Shown piece after piece: positions 28,208-37,810 of a stretch of 64,000 bases of DNA (within the stretch, counting starts at the first letter, position 1; every line of letters begins with the position of its first letter). The translations under genes were made by a program, and so were the position numbers. The stretch lies in NCBI RefSeq assembly GCF_000724085.1, contig NZ_CCDL010000001.1, positions 1,550,001 through 1,614,000 on the forward strand, given 5' to 3'. The stretch is from Oceanobacillus manasiensis (GTDB taxonomy: Bacteria; Bacillota; Bacilli; Bacillales; Amphibacillaceae). A model generated the notes under the pieces. That model was given only the letters and a program-made list of their open reading frames with translations, searched no databases and was not told the origin of the DNA.

Positions 28208-28221
28208 TGTAAGCGATAACT
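28208..28221. promoter_or_regulatory. cre-like site (CcpA) in the maltodextrin control region
   Basis: TGTAAGCGATAACT matches 13 of 14 positions of the consensus TGWAANCGNTNWCA. It lies upstream of the + strand promoter at 28262-28289 and in the region that would hold the promoter of the divergent GH13 gene. Confidence 0.55.
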
Positions 28222-28261
28222 TAATTGATGATAAAGGATTTACAAAATATTAAAAAAGTAG

Positions 28262-28313
28262 TTGTTCTTTTGATAGAAAAATGTATAATGAAGGTACAGC
28301 GTTTGTGCAAACG
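28262..28313 (+). promoter_or_regulatory. Promoter and LacI-type operator of the maltodextrin ABC operon
   Basis: TTGTTC (28262-28267), a 16-base spacer and TATAAT (28284-28289) are followed at 28300-28313 by CGTTTGTGCAAACG, an inverted repeat of the same core as the site before GH13. The operator covers the expected start site, so repression by the LacI protein at 34274 is likely. Confidence 0.65.
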
Positions 28314-28359
28314 ATTTCACAAAAGTGTTTAACGCGCTGAAATAGGGGAGGTAAATTAG

Positions 28360-29634
28360 ATGAAAAAAAGTTTTATTTACTTATTCGCAATGGTATTGTT
28401 TATTAGCATTCTAGCAGCTTGCGGACCTGATGAAGTGAATCAGGAAAGTAGTTCAGAAGAGGAAAGTGTTGAAGGTGAAATGCCAGAAAAGCCTGAGTCT
28501 TTAAAGCTGTGGGTGAACGCTGAAGAGAAACAACAAGAAGCAGTTGAAGAAATTACAAACAGCTATACAGAAGAAACGGGGATCGAAGTAGAAATGGTTC
28601 CAGTTGATATGCTTGAACAGGTGGAAAAACTTGATGTTGAAGGTCCTGCAGGTAACGGCCCAGATATTATTTTCCAGCCTCATGACAGAATTGGTGATTT
28701 GGCTTTAAGAGGTTTAGTGGAGCCTGTTAATTTTGGTGATTTAGAAAGCGATTACACAGATACAGCATTACAAGCCGTCCAGTTTGAAGAAGAATACTGG
28801 GGCTATCCTGCTGTAATTGAAACGTATGCAATGTACTATAATAAATCCCTTGTGGAAGAAGCTCCCGAATCAATGGAAGATATCATGGCTATTGCGGAGC
28901 GCGATACGAACGCAGCTAATGATGAATTTGGGTTTTTAATGGAAGCTGCTAACCTCTACTTTGTATATCCGTTCTTCTCAGGTAACGGAGCATATGTATT
29001 TGAGAATGATGGCGGGAATTATGATATTTCAGATATTGGCCTTGCAAATGAAGGTGCAGTAAAAGGCGGAGAACTCGTGAAATCTTGGTTCGATAATGGG
29101 TACATTCCACAGGATTTAACACCAGATATTATGAATGGTCTTTTCCAAGAGGGGAAAGTTTCGAGTGTTATTAATGGCCCATGGATGGTCAGAGAATACT
29201 CTGAAGCTCTTGGAGATGATCTGGCAGCTATACCACTTCCGGTTTTAGAAAATGGTGAAAATCCGAAATCCTTTGTCGGAGTTAAATCTTATATGCTTTC
29301 CTATTACTCTGATAATAAAGAGTGGGCAGAAGATTTAATGGCCTACATTACAAACTATGATAATTCAAAAATTTACTATGATACAGCTGGAGAAATTCCT
29401 GCAAGGGATGATGTGATGGAGGACCCAATTATTTCAGAAGATCCCATCTTTTCTGCCTTTGCTGAACAAACAACATATGGCGAACCAATGCCGAGCATTC
29501 CTGCAATGCAACAAGTTTGGGATCCATTTAATGATGCCTTGAGTTTTATTTCGAAGGGTGAGCCGGTAGATGAAGTTCTACAAGAAGCTGTAGACGCAAT
29601 CCATGATCAGATTGAAGCCTCTGGAGCAAATTAA
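28360..29634 (+). CDS. Maltodextrin-type ABC transporter substrate-binding lipoprotein
   Basis: A 424-residue extracellular lipoprotein with lipobox SILAAC (Cys21), followed by a Glu/Ser-rich linker and a family 1 solute-binding fold (LKLWVNAEEKQQEAVEEITN, GPDIIFQPHDRIGDLALRGL, GYPAVIETYAMYYNK, VINGPWMVREYSEALG). This matches MalE/MdxE proteins. It captures maltose or maltodextrins for the permeases encoded next. No ATPase gene is in the operon, as in B. subtilis, where the shared MsmX supplies it. A strong hairpin at 29644-29686 separates it from the first permease. The ATG follows GGGGAGGTAAATTAG. Confidence 0.9.
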   Translation: MKKSFIYLFAMVLFISILAACGPDEVNQESSSEEESVEGEMPEKPESLKLWVNAEEKQQEAVEEITNSYTEETGIEVEMVPVDMLEQVEKLDVEGPAGNGPDIIFQPHDRIGDLALRGLVEPVNFGDLESDYTDTALQAVQFEEEYWGYPAVIETYAMYYNKSLVEEAPESMEDIMAIAERDTNAANDEFGFLMEAANLYFVYPFFSGNGAYVFENDGGNYDISDIGLANEGAVKGGELVKSWFDNGYIPQDLTPDIMNGLFQEGKVSSVINGPWMVREYSEALGDDLAAIPLPVLENGENPKSFVGVKSYMLSYYSDNKEWAEDLMAYITNYDNSKIYYDTAGEIPARDDVMEDPIISEDPIFSAFAEQTTYGEPMPSIPAMQQVWDPFNDALSFISKGEPVDEVLQEAVDAIHDQIEASGAN

Positions 29635-29643
29635 ATATAAATT

Positions 29644-29686
29644 AACTGTATGGAAAGAGATTTTACGCTTTCCATACAGTTGTTTT
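29644..29686 (+). terminator. Intercistronic hairpin after the binding-protein gene
   Basis: AACTGTATGGAAAG / CTTTCCATACAGTT is a perfect 14-bp stem followed by GTTTTT. It probably lets only part of transcription pass and protects the upstream message, giving more binding protein than permease. Confidence 0.75.
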
Positions 29687-29719
29687 TAGTGACGTGTTAA
29701 AAATATAGGGGGAACGCAA

Positions 29720-31018
29720 ATGGCAACGAAACAATCAAAAGGGAAAACCGGCATAACACGGCCTCGAAACTTAGCAACACTTCTATCTATCATTTTGCCT
29801 GGACTGGGACAACTATATAATAGAAGATTTTTAAAAGGTATTCTCATTTTTCTTGTATCTGTGTCTTTTTTAGTCACCACATGGAACTATATAGATATTG
29901 GAATCTGGGGCTTGTTTACGCTTGGTACTATTCCTCGTGACCACCATTCCATACAGTTGTTAATTCAAGGTATTATTTCTTTAATTGTAATTGCGTTCGG
30001 AATTGCAATCTATGTATACAATATTCGGGATGCTAGAAAAGATGCGAAAGCAAGGGAGGATAACAAACCAAATCCAACCTTACTACAAGGGATGACCAGT
30101 TTTTATGACAATGGTTTTCCTTACTTCATGATCCTACCTGGATTGCTTTTACTTCTATTTATTGTAGTTGTTCCACTAGTATTTATGCTAGCTTTAGCAT
30201 TTACCGACTATAATCAGTATAATGCGCCACCTCGTAATCTATTAAATTGGGTTGGTTTTAATAACTTTAAAGACTTGATTAACGTTGGAATATGGAAAGA
30301 TACTTTTCTAAGTGTATTTTCATGGACTATTGTGTGGACTGTTGTGGCTACAACCCTGCAAATTGCACTTGGTCTATTTTTAGCATTACTTGTAAATGAT
30401 AAAAGAATTAAATTCAAGCGTACAATTCGTACAGTACTGATCCTACCATGGGCTGTACCAGCTTTCGTCTCTATTTTAATATTTTCTGCGTTATTCAATC
30501 CAACCTTTGGGGCAATTAACCGAGATCTGCTTAGCCAATTTGAACTCATGATTCCATGGTTGTCAGATCCGTTTTGGGCAAAGATAGCATTGATTATGAT
30601 TCAGACATGGTTAGGGTTTCCCTTTGTTTTTGCTCTCTTTACGGGAGTTCTACAAAGTGTACCACAGGATATGTATGAAGCTGCAGATGTGGATGGTGGC
30701 ACGCGCTTTCAAAAGCTACGATTTATAACGATGCCTCATTTATTATTTGCTACAGCCCCTTTACTCATCATGCAGTACGCGGGGAATTTTAATAACTTTA
30801 ACATTATCTACCTGTTTAACGGAGGAGATCCTGCTGTACGAGGACAAAATGCAGGTGGGACAGATATTTTAATTTCTTGGGTCTACAAGCTAACCTTTGA
30901 AACAAACAACTATAACATGGCAGCAGCAATCACAATTATTATGGGATTGATTATTTCTGTCTTCGCCTTTTTCCAATTTAGAAAAACTGCATCATTTAAA
31001 GAGGAGGGACGTTACTAA
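29720..31018 (+). CDS. Maltodextrin-type ABC permease, MalF/MdxF-like
   Basis: A 432-residue membrane protein with an N-terminal extension (two helices around residues 20-105, LPGLGQLYNRRFLKGILIF) before the usual six-helix core. The EAA loop reads YEAADVDGGTRFQKLRFITM. The long N-terminus is typical of MalF/MdxF of Gram-positive maltodextrin importers. It pairs with the MalG-like protein encoded next, whose start overlaps its stop as TAATG. The ATG follows AGGGGGAACGCAA. Confidence 0.9.
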   Translation: MATKQSKGKTGITRPRNLATLLSIILPGLGQLYNRRFLKGILIFLVSVSFLVTTWNYIDIGIWGLFTLGTIPRDHHSIQLLIQGIISLIVIAFGIAIYVYNIRDARKDAKAREDNKPNPTLLQGMTSFYDNGFPYFMILPGLLLLLFIVVVPLVFMLALAFTDYNQYNAPPRNLLNWVGFNNFKDLINVGIWKDTFLSVFSWTIVWTVVATTLQIALGLFLALLVNDKRIKFKRTIRTVLILPWAVPAFVSILIFSALFNPTFGAINRDLLSQFELMIPWLSDPFWAKIALIMIQTWLGFPFVFALFTGVLQSVPQDMYEAADVDGGTRFQKLRFITMPHLLFATAPLLIMQYAGNFNNFNIIYLFNGGDPAVRGQNAGGTDILISWVYKLTFETNNYNMAAAITIIMGLIISVFAFFQFRKTASFKEEGRY

Positions 31019-31866
31019 TGGCAATGTCTAGGAAGAAGAAATCAAAAATTGAAGTAGCGTTCATCTATTTATTCTTTTTAATTATGTTTGTCATTATTGG
31101 TTACCCTTTGTTTTGGGCTCTGATGATGAGTCTTAACCCTGGCTCAAATATGCTCGTTACAGATTTATTTCCAAGTGCACCAACCATGGAACACTATAAA
31201 TGGTTGTTTACAGATCCTAAAAGTGATTACTTGATATGGTATCGAAATAGTTTATATGTTGCGATTGTAAATGCAGTTGGATCAGTAGTTATTACGTCAT
31301 TAATTGCCTATGCATTTTCCAGATACAAGTTTGTGGGAAGAAAATATGGTTTGTATATGTTCCTTTTACTGCAAATGTTCCCAGCGCTTATGGGGATGGT
31401 AGCTTTGTATATTTTGCTTAACACAGTCGGGCTAACCGATTCACTGTTTGGCTTAATGGTTATTTATTTAGGTGGTCAGATTCCATTTAATGCATGGCTT
31501 GTGAAAGGCTATTTTGATACGATTCCGAAAGAATTAGATGAAGCAGCTAAAATAGACGGCGCAGGGCATCTTAAGATCTTCTGGACAATTATGCTACCGC
31601 TCGCAAAACCAATTTTAGCTGTTGTCGCGTTATTTAATTTTATGGCGCCGTTTATGGACTTTTTGTTGCCGAGAATCGTATTAACAAGTCCGGAAAATTA
31701 TACTTTAGCGCTTGGTTTATATAACTTTATTAATGATCAGTTTTCTACCAACTTTACCAGATTTGCTGCTGGTTCTATCTTGATCGCAATACCAATAGCG
31801 CTTGTCTTTTTACTCCTACAGCGTTATTTAATCTCTGGTTTAACATCAGGAGCTACAAAAGGGTAG
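31018..31866 (+). CDS. Maltodextrin-type ABC permease, MalG/MdxG-like
   Basis: A 282-residue membrane protein with six predicted helices. The EAA loop is DEAAKIDGAGHLKIFWTIML, and the ending QRYLISGLTSGATKG is typical of MalG proteins. An AGGAGGGACG ribosome site lies in the end of malF; translation is coupled (TAATG). An alternative ATG lies two codons downstream. Confidence 0.9.
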   Translation: MAMSRKKKSKIEVAFIYLFFLIMFVIIGYPLFWALMMSLNPGSNMLVTDLFPSAPTMEHYKWLFTDPKSDYLIWYRNSLYVAIVNAVGSVVITSLIAYAFSRYKFVGRKYGLYMFLLLQMFPALMGMVALYILLNTVGLTDSLFGLMVIYLGGQIPFNAWLVKGYFDTIPKELDEAAKIDGAGHLKIFWTIMLPLAKPILAVVALFNFMAPFMDFLLPRIVLTSPENYTLALGLYNFINDQFSTNFTRFAAGSILIAIPIALVFLLLQRYLISGLTSGATKG

Positions 31867-31894
31867 ACATCAAAAAGAAACAGGAGGAACCCAT

Positions 31895-34252
31895 ATGCTT
31901 GAAGATACAAGCTTTGCCATACTACCAGAAAATAAACAAGATACCACTGGAAACCATTATCTCGATATAGGGAATGTTCTTTCCATTGAAAAACAACAGG
32001 ATATGTTTCAACTTACATGTACGAATGGGTTTGTGACGCTTTGTTTTTATACGGAATCCATTCTCCGGATTGTAATGAATCCTACATCACAACCTGATCT
32101 GAATCTATCCAATGCAGTAAATGTAAAACCAGTAGATATTTCCTTCTCTGAAAAGGATTATGAAGGGGCACTGCTTCTAAAAACGAAGAAACTTGAAGTA
32201 AAGCTAGAAAAAAAACCATTGCGGATCACCGTCAAGGATGAGAATTCTCGGGTTCTAGTAGAAGAACAGGAGCGGGGAATGGCATACCAAAATAACGGAG
32301 AAATACGTGTATGGAAACAAATGGAGGAATCAGACCATTTCTATGGGTTTGGAGAGAAAAGTGGCTTCCTCGATAAACGCGGTGAAAAATATGAAATGTG
32401 GAACACAGATGTGTATGCACCACATAACCCCGAAACGGACCCATTATACGAATCGATTCCTTACTTCATGACATTACGGAATGGGAAAGCTCACGGTATC
32501 TTCTTTGATAACACATTCCGTACCTTCTTTGATATGAAGTCAGAGACTGATAGATATTCCTTTTCAGCAGAAGGGGGACAGCTTGATTACTACGTCCTAG
32601 CTGGAGCTGATCCGAAAAACGTGCTTGAACAGTATACGTACTTAACAGGAAGAATGCCGCTTCCTCCAAAGTGGGCAATCGGTTATCACCAATCACGTTA
32701 TAGTTACGAATCTGAAGCTGAGGTAAGAGAGCTCGCAGCCAATTTCCTAGAACGCGACATTCCAGTAGACGTCATCCATCTTGATATCCACTACATGAAT
32801 GGATACCGGGTTTTTACCTTTGATAGAGATCGTTTTCCAAATCCGGAAAAGCTAATCGCTGATCTGCGCGAAATGGGCATACGGGTCGTACCAATCGTGG
32901 ATCCTGGGGTGAAGCAGGATTCAGCATATCCAATTTATCAAGAAGGCGTACAAGGTGATAATTTCTGTAAATATATTGAAGGCGATATCTATTTTGGCGA
33001 TGTTTGGCCAGGCAAAAGTGCGTTCCCTGATTTCACGGAAGAGAAAGTTCGGAAGTGGTGGGGCGAAAAGCATGCATTCTATACAGATATGGGCATTGAG
33101 GGAATTTGGAATGATATGAATGAGCCTGCTGTATTTAATGAAACGAAAACGATGGATACCTCGGTCATGCACCGTAATGATGGCCGCCCTACCACACACA
33201 AAGAATTACACAATGTGTATGGTCTGTTAATGGGAAAAGCAACCTATGAAGGAATGAAGGATCAGCTTCAGGGAAAACGTCCTTTCTTGCTTACACGGGC
33301 AGGTTATTCTGGTGTCCAACGCTATGCGGCTGTCTGGACAGGGGATAATCGTAGTTTCTGGGAACATTTGCAAATGTCGCTCCCAATGGTCATGAATCTC
33401 GGTTTATCTGGTGTGGCATTTACAGGCCCGGATGTTGGTGGGTTCGCCCATGATACCAACCCTGAGCTACTTGTTCGCTGGACACAGGTTGGTGCATTTA
33501 CACCCTATTTCCGGAACCATTCTGCACTGAACACAACGTATCAGGAGCCTTGGCAATTCGGGGAAAAGTATGAAGCCATTATGAAAAAATACATTCAAAT
33601 GCGGTATGAATGGATGCCACAGTTATATAGCCTTTTCTTTGAGGCAAGCCAATCAGGGCTTCCCGTTATGCGTCCACTATTCATGGAATATCCAGACGAT
33701 GAACGAACGTATAACTTAAATGATGAAGTAATGATCGGGGATAATGTTCTGTTGGCCCCCATTCTTTCGCCAGGGGTCACAGATCGTGCTGTCTATTTGC
33801 CAGAAGGAGAATGGATGCTATGGGAAACGGGTGAATTTTATGAGGGGAATCGTTCCCATTTAATCCATGCAGAACTTGCTGACATGCCTCTTTTCGTGAA
33901 AAAAGGGACTGCTATCATGCAGACAAATTGGATTTCCAACCAAGAAAAAGAAACGAAGCAACGAAGCATGAAAGTAGTAGCAGGTAACCCAGGTGATGTG
34001 TACTCCTTTACGTATTATGATGATGATGGCGAGACGTATGCATACGAAAAAGGCGATTACTTAAAATGGTATATTGAGATCAAATCTGAAAAGGATGCGA
34101 TTCATGTTACCATTTTAGATAAAGAAGGAAATTATTTACCTCCATACAAGGAAGTGAACATTGTCCTAATTGGGTTAAAACCAAGTCAAAATGTTATACT
34201 AAATGGAAAAATGACCGAAGACACACAACAACTGAAATTAAACGTTTTATAA
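31895..34252 (+). CDS. GH31 alpha-glucosidase
   Basis: A 785-residue cytosolic glycoside hydrolase of family 31 with an N-terminal beta-sandwich (about residues 1-245), a TIM barrel and C-terminal beta domains. The nucleophile is Asp407 in WNDMNEPAVF, the acid/base Asp lies in VWTGDNRSFWEH, and substrate-site stretches are HLDIHYMNGYRVFTFD and FRNHSALNTTYQEPW. It releases glucose from alpha-linked oligosaccharides and completes the breakdown of imported maltodextrins with the GH13 enzyme. The ATG follows CAGGAGGAACCCAT, 28 bases after the permease gene. Confidence 0.92.
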   Translation: MLEDTSFAILPENKQDTTGNHYLDIGNVLSIEKQQDMFQLTCTNGFVTLCFYTESILRIVMNPTSQPDLNLSNAVNVKPVDISFSEKDYEGALLLKTKKLEVKLEKKPLRITVKDENSRVLVEEQERGMAYQNNGEIRVWKQMEESDHFYGFGEKSGFLDKRGEKYEMWNTDVYAPHNPETDPLYESIPYFMTLRNGKAHGIFFDNTFRTFFDMKSETDRYSFSAEGGQLDYYVLAGADPKNVLEQYTYLTGRMPLPPKWAIGYHQSRYSYESEAEVRELAANFLERDIPVDVIHLDIHYMNGYRVFTFDRDRFPNPEKLIADLREMGIRVVPIVDPGVKQDSAYPIYQEGVQGDNFCKYIEGDIYFGDVWPGKSAFPDFTEEKVRKWWGEKHAFYTDMGIEGIWNDMNEPAVFNETKTMDTSVMHRNDGRPTTHKELHNVYGLLMGKATYEGMKDQLQGKRPFLLTRAGYSGVQRYAAVWTGDNRSFWEHLQMSLPMVMNLGLSGVAFTGPDVGGFAHDTNPELLVRWTQVGAFTPYFRNHSALNTTYQEPWQFGEKYEAIMKKYIQMRYEWMPQLYSLFFEASQSGLPVMRPLFMEYPDDERTYNLNDEVMIGDNVLLAPILSPGVTDRAVYLPEGEWMLWETGEFYEGNRSHLIHAELADMPLFVKKGTAIMQTNWISNQEKETKQRSMKVVAGNPGDVYSFTYYDDDGETYAYEKGDYLKWYIEIKSEKDAIHVTILDKEGNYLPPYKEVNIVLIGLKPSQNVILNGKMTEDTQQLKLNVL

Positions 34253-34273
34253 AGAAAAGTAGTGGGTGAGTAT

Positions 34274-35296
34274 ATGGTAACAATAAAAGATGTAGCAAAG
34301 GCAACTGGGGTATCACCTTCTACTGTCTCACGAGTGATTGCCGATAATCCAAGAATAAGTCCAGATACGAAAAAGAAGGTTCGCAAAGCAATGAAGGAAC
34401 TAGGATACCATCCGAATGTAAACGCACGTAACCTTGTTGCAAAATCAACCAAGGCAATTGGTGTCATCCTTCCATCTTCTGCTGATAAATCATTGCAAAA
34501 TCCCTTTTTCCCAGAAGTACTAAGGGGAATTGGTTCCATCACACATAAAATGCAGTATTCCATGACATTATCAAGTGGAGATACAGAGGATGAGATTTTT
34601 AATGAAGTGGAACGTATGGTGTATGGAAGTTACGTGGATGGCGTAATTCTCTTGTATTCACGTGTGAATGATCGAATTACGGATTTCTTAATTGAAACAA
34701 ACTTTCCTTTTGTTATTGTCGGGAAGCCGTATGACAATGTAAGCAATATTACGCATGTGGACAATGATAATTTTAAAGCAGGTAAGGATATCACCTCCTA
34801 TCTGATTAAGCAGGGGCATGAACGGATTGCCTTTATTGGTGGGGCAAAGAATTTATTTGTCACAGTTGACCGGGAAGCTGGTTATGAGGCGGCAATGCGA
34901 GAGGCAGGGATACCAGAAAATCCGGCGTATAAATTGCATACTGAGTTTTTAAAGTCTGGTGGTAGGGAGGCAGTTGAAAGATTGCTCTCGCTTGATGTAA
35001 AACCAACAGGCATTGTCGTAACAGATGATCTAATGAGTCTTGGGGTGTTAAGCACATTAGAGGAATTAGGCTTTCATGTTCCGCGAGACATGTCGCTCGT
35101 TAGTTTTAATAATGTCTATTTGTCGGAAATAACCCGCCCCGCCTTAACAACAGTGGATGTACAAATTCATCAGCTTGGCGCACAGTCTGCAAAAGCACTG
35201 ATAGAATTAACGCTGAATAAGGATGAGCCGGCAAAGCGAATTATTATCCCACATCAAATTGTGTACAGGGATTCAGTTAGTAAAATAGGAGAATAA
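34274..35296 (+). CDS. LacI-family repressor of the maltodextrin genes (MalR-like)
   Basis: A 340-residue LacI/GalR regulator. The N-terminal helix-turn-helix is TIKDVAKATGVSPSTVSRVI and the hinge AMKELGYHPNVNARNLVAK; a periplasmic-binding-protein-like effector domain follows (GVILPSSADKSLQNPFFPEV, GIVVTDDLMSLGVLSTLEEL). Position at the end of the maltodextrin operon and the CAAACG palindromes at 28116 and 28300 argue that it represses both divergent units until a maltodextrin binds. The ATG at 34274 is preferred; a GTG four codons earlier overlaps the ribosome site GGGTGAG. Confidence 0.9.
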   Translation: MVTIKDVAKATGVSPSTVSRVIADNPRISPDTKKKVRKAMKELGYHPNVNARNLVAKSTKAIGVILPSSADKSLQNPFFPEVLRGIGSITHKMQYSMTLSSGDTEDEIFNEVERMVYGSYVDGVILLYSRVNDRITDFLIETNFPFVIVGKPYDNVSNITHVDNDNFKAGKDITSYLIKQGHERIAFIGGAKNLFVTVDREAGYEAAMREAGIPENPAYKLHTEFLKSGGREAVERLLSLDVKPTGIVVTDDLMSLGVLSTLEELGFHVPRDMSLVSFNNVYLSEITRPALTTVDVQIHQLGAQSAKALIELTLNKDEPAKRIIIPHQIVYRDSVSKIGE

Positions 35297-35299
35297 CGG

Positions 35300-35335
35300 A
35301 AGATAGCTCTATTCTTTTAGAATGGAGCTATTTTT
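35300..35335 (+). terminator. Terminator of the maltodextrin operon
   Basis: ATAGCTC / GGAGCTAT stem followed by TTTTTT. Confidence 0.75.
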
Positions 35336-35383
35336 TCGTGAAAACTTTCCTCATAACTATTTTACCTGAGGAGATTCTTTTGA

Positions 35384-35748
35384 CGTTCACCAATCTTATG
35401 AAGTGCATTTTCGCTAGGGTAGGAGCTCTTTTTGGCGTTCATCAGTCTTATGAAGTGCATTTTCAGCAGGGTAGGAGCTCTTTTTGGCGTTCATCAGTTT
35501 TATGAAGTGCATTTTCACCAGGGTAGGAGCTCTTTTTGTCGTTCATCAGTCTTATGAAGTGCATTTTCGCTAGGGTAGGAGCTCTTTTTGACGTTCATCA
35601 GTCTTATGAAGTGCATTTTCGCTAGGGTAGGAGCTTTTTTTGACGTTCATCAGTCTTATGAAGTGCAGTTCATCAAGGGAGGCGTTCCTTTTTGCATTTC
35701 ATCCCCCTATGAACTGCACTTTCAACCCGACCGCCTCCCTTCTTAAAG
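35384..35748. repeat. 52-bp tandem repeat array (6 units) with terminal inverted repeat
   Basis: Units starting CGTTCA recur exactly every 52 bases at 35384, 35436, 35488, 35540, 35592 and 35644. Each reads roughly CGTTCATCAGTCTTATGAAG, then TGCATTTTCGCTAGGGTAGG, then AGCTCTTTTTGA. The last unit diverges into an inverted repeat: ATGAAGTGCAGTTCAT with ATGAACTGCACTTTC, and AAGGGAGGCG with CGCCTCCCTT. It fills the space between lacI and the kinase gene. Confidence 0.95.
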
Positions 35749-35807
35749 TTCATTTAAGAAAAAAGCACTTAAATCATTAAAGACATTTGAATAACATTTT
35801 GTGTTAC

Positions 35808-35848
35808 AATATTATTTCAATAATAGATTTATTTAATGAAATAATATT
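35808..35848. promoter_or_regulatory. Perfect inverted repeat before the kinase gene, probable MurR operator
   Basis: AATATTATTTCA (35808-35819) and TGAAATAATATT (35837-35848) are perfect 12-base arms. The TGAAAT half-site recurs before murQ at 37811. RpiR/MurR proteins bind palindromes of this kind. Confidence 0.55.
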
Positions 35849-35892
35849 TTGCGATGAATCATAAATTAGTAATGATGTGGGGAGGGAGACGA

Positions 35893-36855
35893 ATGGCATA
35901 TTATATCGGGATCGATGGTGGTGGCACGAAGACACATGCTTTATTGGCTGATGGGAATGGAACTATTATTTCGCAGGCCATCAGTGGAGCGAGTAACCCA
36001 AATGCTATCGGAGAGCAGCAACTTATCGAAGTGTTTCAATCCCTTTTTAAGGAATTGGACAACGAGGAAGGAACACGGCTCAAGAAAGTCAAAGTCGTGT
36101 ATGCGGGTATTGCCGGCTCCGCCAATCCTGCTAACCGAACAATTTTAGAAGCTATCCTTGCCAGCATCCTGCCACAGGCTAAGATCGTAGTTGAGCCTGA
36201 TGCCATATGTGCTCTCTATTCAGGGACTTATGGAAAAGCAGGAATTGTACAAATAGCAGGCACTGGTTCCATTGCATACGGAATGAATGAATCTGGTGAA
36301 CAAGAAAGAGTAGGCGGTTGGGGCTACTTAATTGGTGATGAGGGTAGTGGGTATGCGATAGGAAGAGCAGGTATAACAGCTGCATTAAAATCACTGGATG
36401 GGCGAGAGGAACCGACCATTTTGCTGAAAATGCTTTACGACCATTTTAACGTTTCCCACCCACAGGAGCTTATAAAATCAGTCTATGATGCCGAACAGCC
36501 AAAGTCTGTTATTGCACCCTTATCACGCATTGTTTTTCAAGCATACCTAAAAGACGACCCTGTTGCACAGACAATCCTAGAACAATCTGCAAAAGACATT
36601 GCTTCCCAAATTAAGGCGCTGTATCGTAAACTGTTTAATGGCGAAGAGAGAACAAAAGTCGTTTTATGTGGCGGTGTTTTTCAAGAAAAAGGCATCATGC
36701 CAAGGCTGCTAGAGAAAAATCTTGAGGATGTTCTTCAGCTCATGCTTGTACAGCCGGAGATCCCGCCAGTTGGTGGTTCGCTTATCGGAGCATACAAACA
36801 AGCAAACATTCAAATAAATACGCACATATTAGAGCAAATGAAAATTACACTATAA
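35893..36855 (+). CDS. BadF/BadG-family amino sugar kinase, MurK/NagK-like
   Basis: A 320-residue ASKHA-fold kinase. Visible motifs are phosphate-1 YYIGIDGGGTKTHAL, the middle GTGSIAYG, and GGWGYLIGDEGSGYAIGR, plus the C-terminal adenosine motif VVLCGGVFQEKGIM. The family includes N-acetylglucosamine kinase and Clostridium MurK, which phosphorylates MurNAc and GlcNAc at C6. Being next to murR and murQ, the likely role is MurNAc or GlcNAc phosphorylation in the cytosol after ABC uptake. The start at 35893 follows GGGGAGGGAGACGA; an upstream ATG at 35854 has no ribosome site. The stop is 12 bases before murR. Confidence 0.85.
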   Translation: MAYYIGIDGGGTKTHALLADGNGTIISQAISGASNPNAIGEQQLIEVFQSLFKELDNEEGTRLKKVKVVYAGIAGSANPANRTILEAILASILPQAKIVVEPDAICALYSGTYGKAGIVQIAGTGSIAYGMNESGEQERVGGWGYLIGDEGSGYAIGRAGITAALKSLDGREEPTILLKMLYDHFNVSHPQELIKSVYDAEQPKSVIAPLSRIVFQAYLKDDPVAQTILEQSAKDIASQIKALYRKLFNGEERTKVVLCGGVFQEKGIMPRLLEKNLEDVLQLMLVQPEIPPVGGSLIGAYKQANIQINTHILEQMKITL

Positions 36856-36867
36856 GAGGGTGATCAC

Positions 36868-37722
36868 ATGGCCCATGTAAAAGGCGGACTGGTTATTTTA
36901 AAGGAAATGGTGAACAGCTTGTCACCGTCCGAAAGCAAGGTTGCAACATATATTATTGAAAACCCAAAAGAAGCGATTCATCTCACCGCCCTCGGTCTCG
37001 GTGAAAAAAGTAATACGAGCAGTGCAGCTGTTATAAGGCTTTGTAAATCTATTGGCGTCAAAGGATTTCAGGAACTGAAAATTCGGGTAGCAGGTGATCT
37101 GCAGACAGGTGAGGAAACAACATACCGGGACATTGAACCAAATGAGTCTTATAAAAGCATTATTGATAAAGTGACGGCAAACACGGTGCAAACGTTAAAA
37201 GAAACAGTCGATATCCTTGATGAGAACCAACTTAAAAAAGCTGTGGAATCATTAGCGAAGGCAAACTCGATTGTGTTAGCAGGTGTTGGAGCCTCTTACA
37301 TTGCTGCAAAGGATGCTGAACAAAAATTTCAACGAATTGATAAAAATGCCTATTCTTTTTCAGACATTCATCTAGCGGCGACACTGATTGCAAACAAAGG
37401 GGAAGGCGACGTGGTAATTGGAGTTTCTTTTTCTGGAGACACCCAGGAGGTTGCGAAATTACTTCAGCTGGCCAAAAAGCGAAAGATCACTACGATAGGA
37501 ATAACGAAATACGGGAACTCGCTTGTTAGCCAGTATGCTGACATTTTATTACACACTTCTGCCGCTAAGGAAGCGACCTTCCGAAGTGGGGCTACCTCAT
37601 CAAGGATTGCCCAGCTACATGTGATTGATATGTTGTTAATGTGCCTTGCATCCAACCATTATGAAGAAACAGTGGAACACCTTGATGCATCTAGGGAAGC
37701 AGTCATGTTTTTAAGAGATTAA
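36868..37722 (+). CDS. murR: RpiR-family regulator, MurR-like
   Basis: A 284-residue regulator with an N-terminal RpiR helix-turn-helix (LSPSESKVATYIIENPKEAI ... SSAAVIRLCKSIGVKGFQEL) and a C-terminal SIS sugar-phosphate domain (IVLAGVGASYIAAKDAEQKF, VVIGVSFSGDTQEVAKLLQL). Members next to murQ sense MurNAc-6-phosphate. It probably controls both its own unit and murQ with the ABC genes through the TGAAAT palindromes. The ATG follows AGAGGGTGATCAC and the gene is co-transcribed with the kinase gene. Confidence 0.88.
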   Translation: MAHVKGGLVILKEMVNSLSPSESKVATYIIENPKEAIHLTALGLGEKSNTSSAAVIRLCKSIGVKGFQELKIRVAGDLQTGEETTYRDIEPNESYKSIIDKVTANTVQTLKETVDILDENQLKKAVESLAKANSIVLAGVGASYIAAKDAEQKFQRIDKNAYSFSDIHLAATLIANKGEGDVVIGVSFSGDTQEVAKLLQLAKKRKITTIGITKYGNSLVSQYADILLHTSAAKEATFRSGATSSRIAQLHVIDMLLMCLASNHYEETVEHLDASREAVMFLRD

Positions 37723-37810
37723 TATGAGGATGGTAGTGTTCTAAGATAACTGGAGCCTATATGAAATAGGTTCCAACTTTGTGGGGAACGGTACTTTTTA
37801 ACTAGTAATT

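Noticed and set aside
35384-35748. CRISPR array
   Set aside because: Units follow each other without unique spacers, the whole 52 or 21 bases is repeated, and there is no cas gene in the window.
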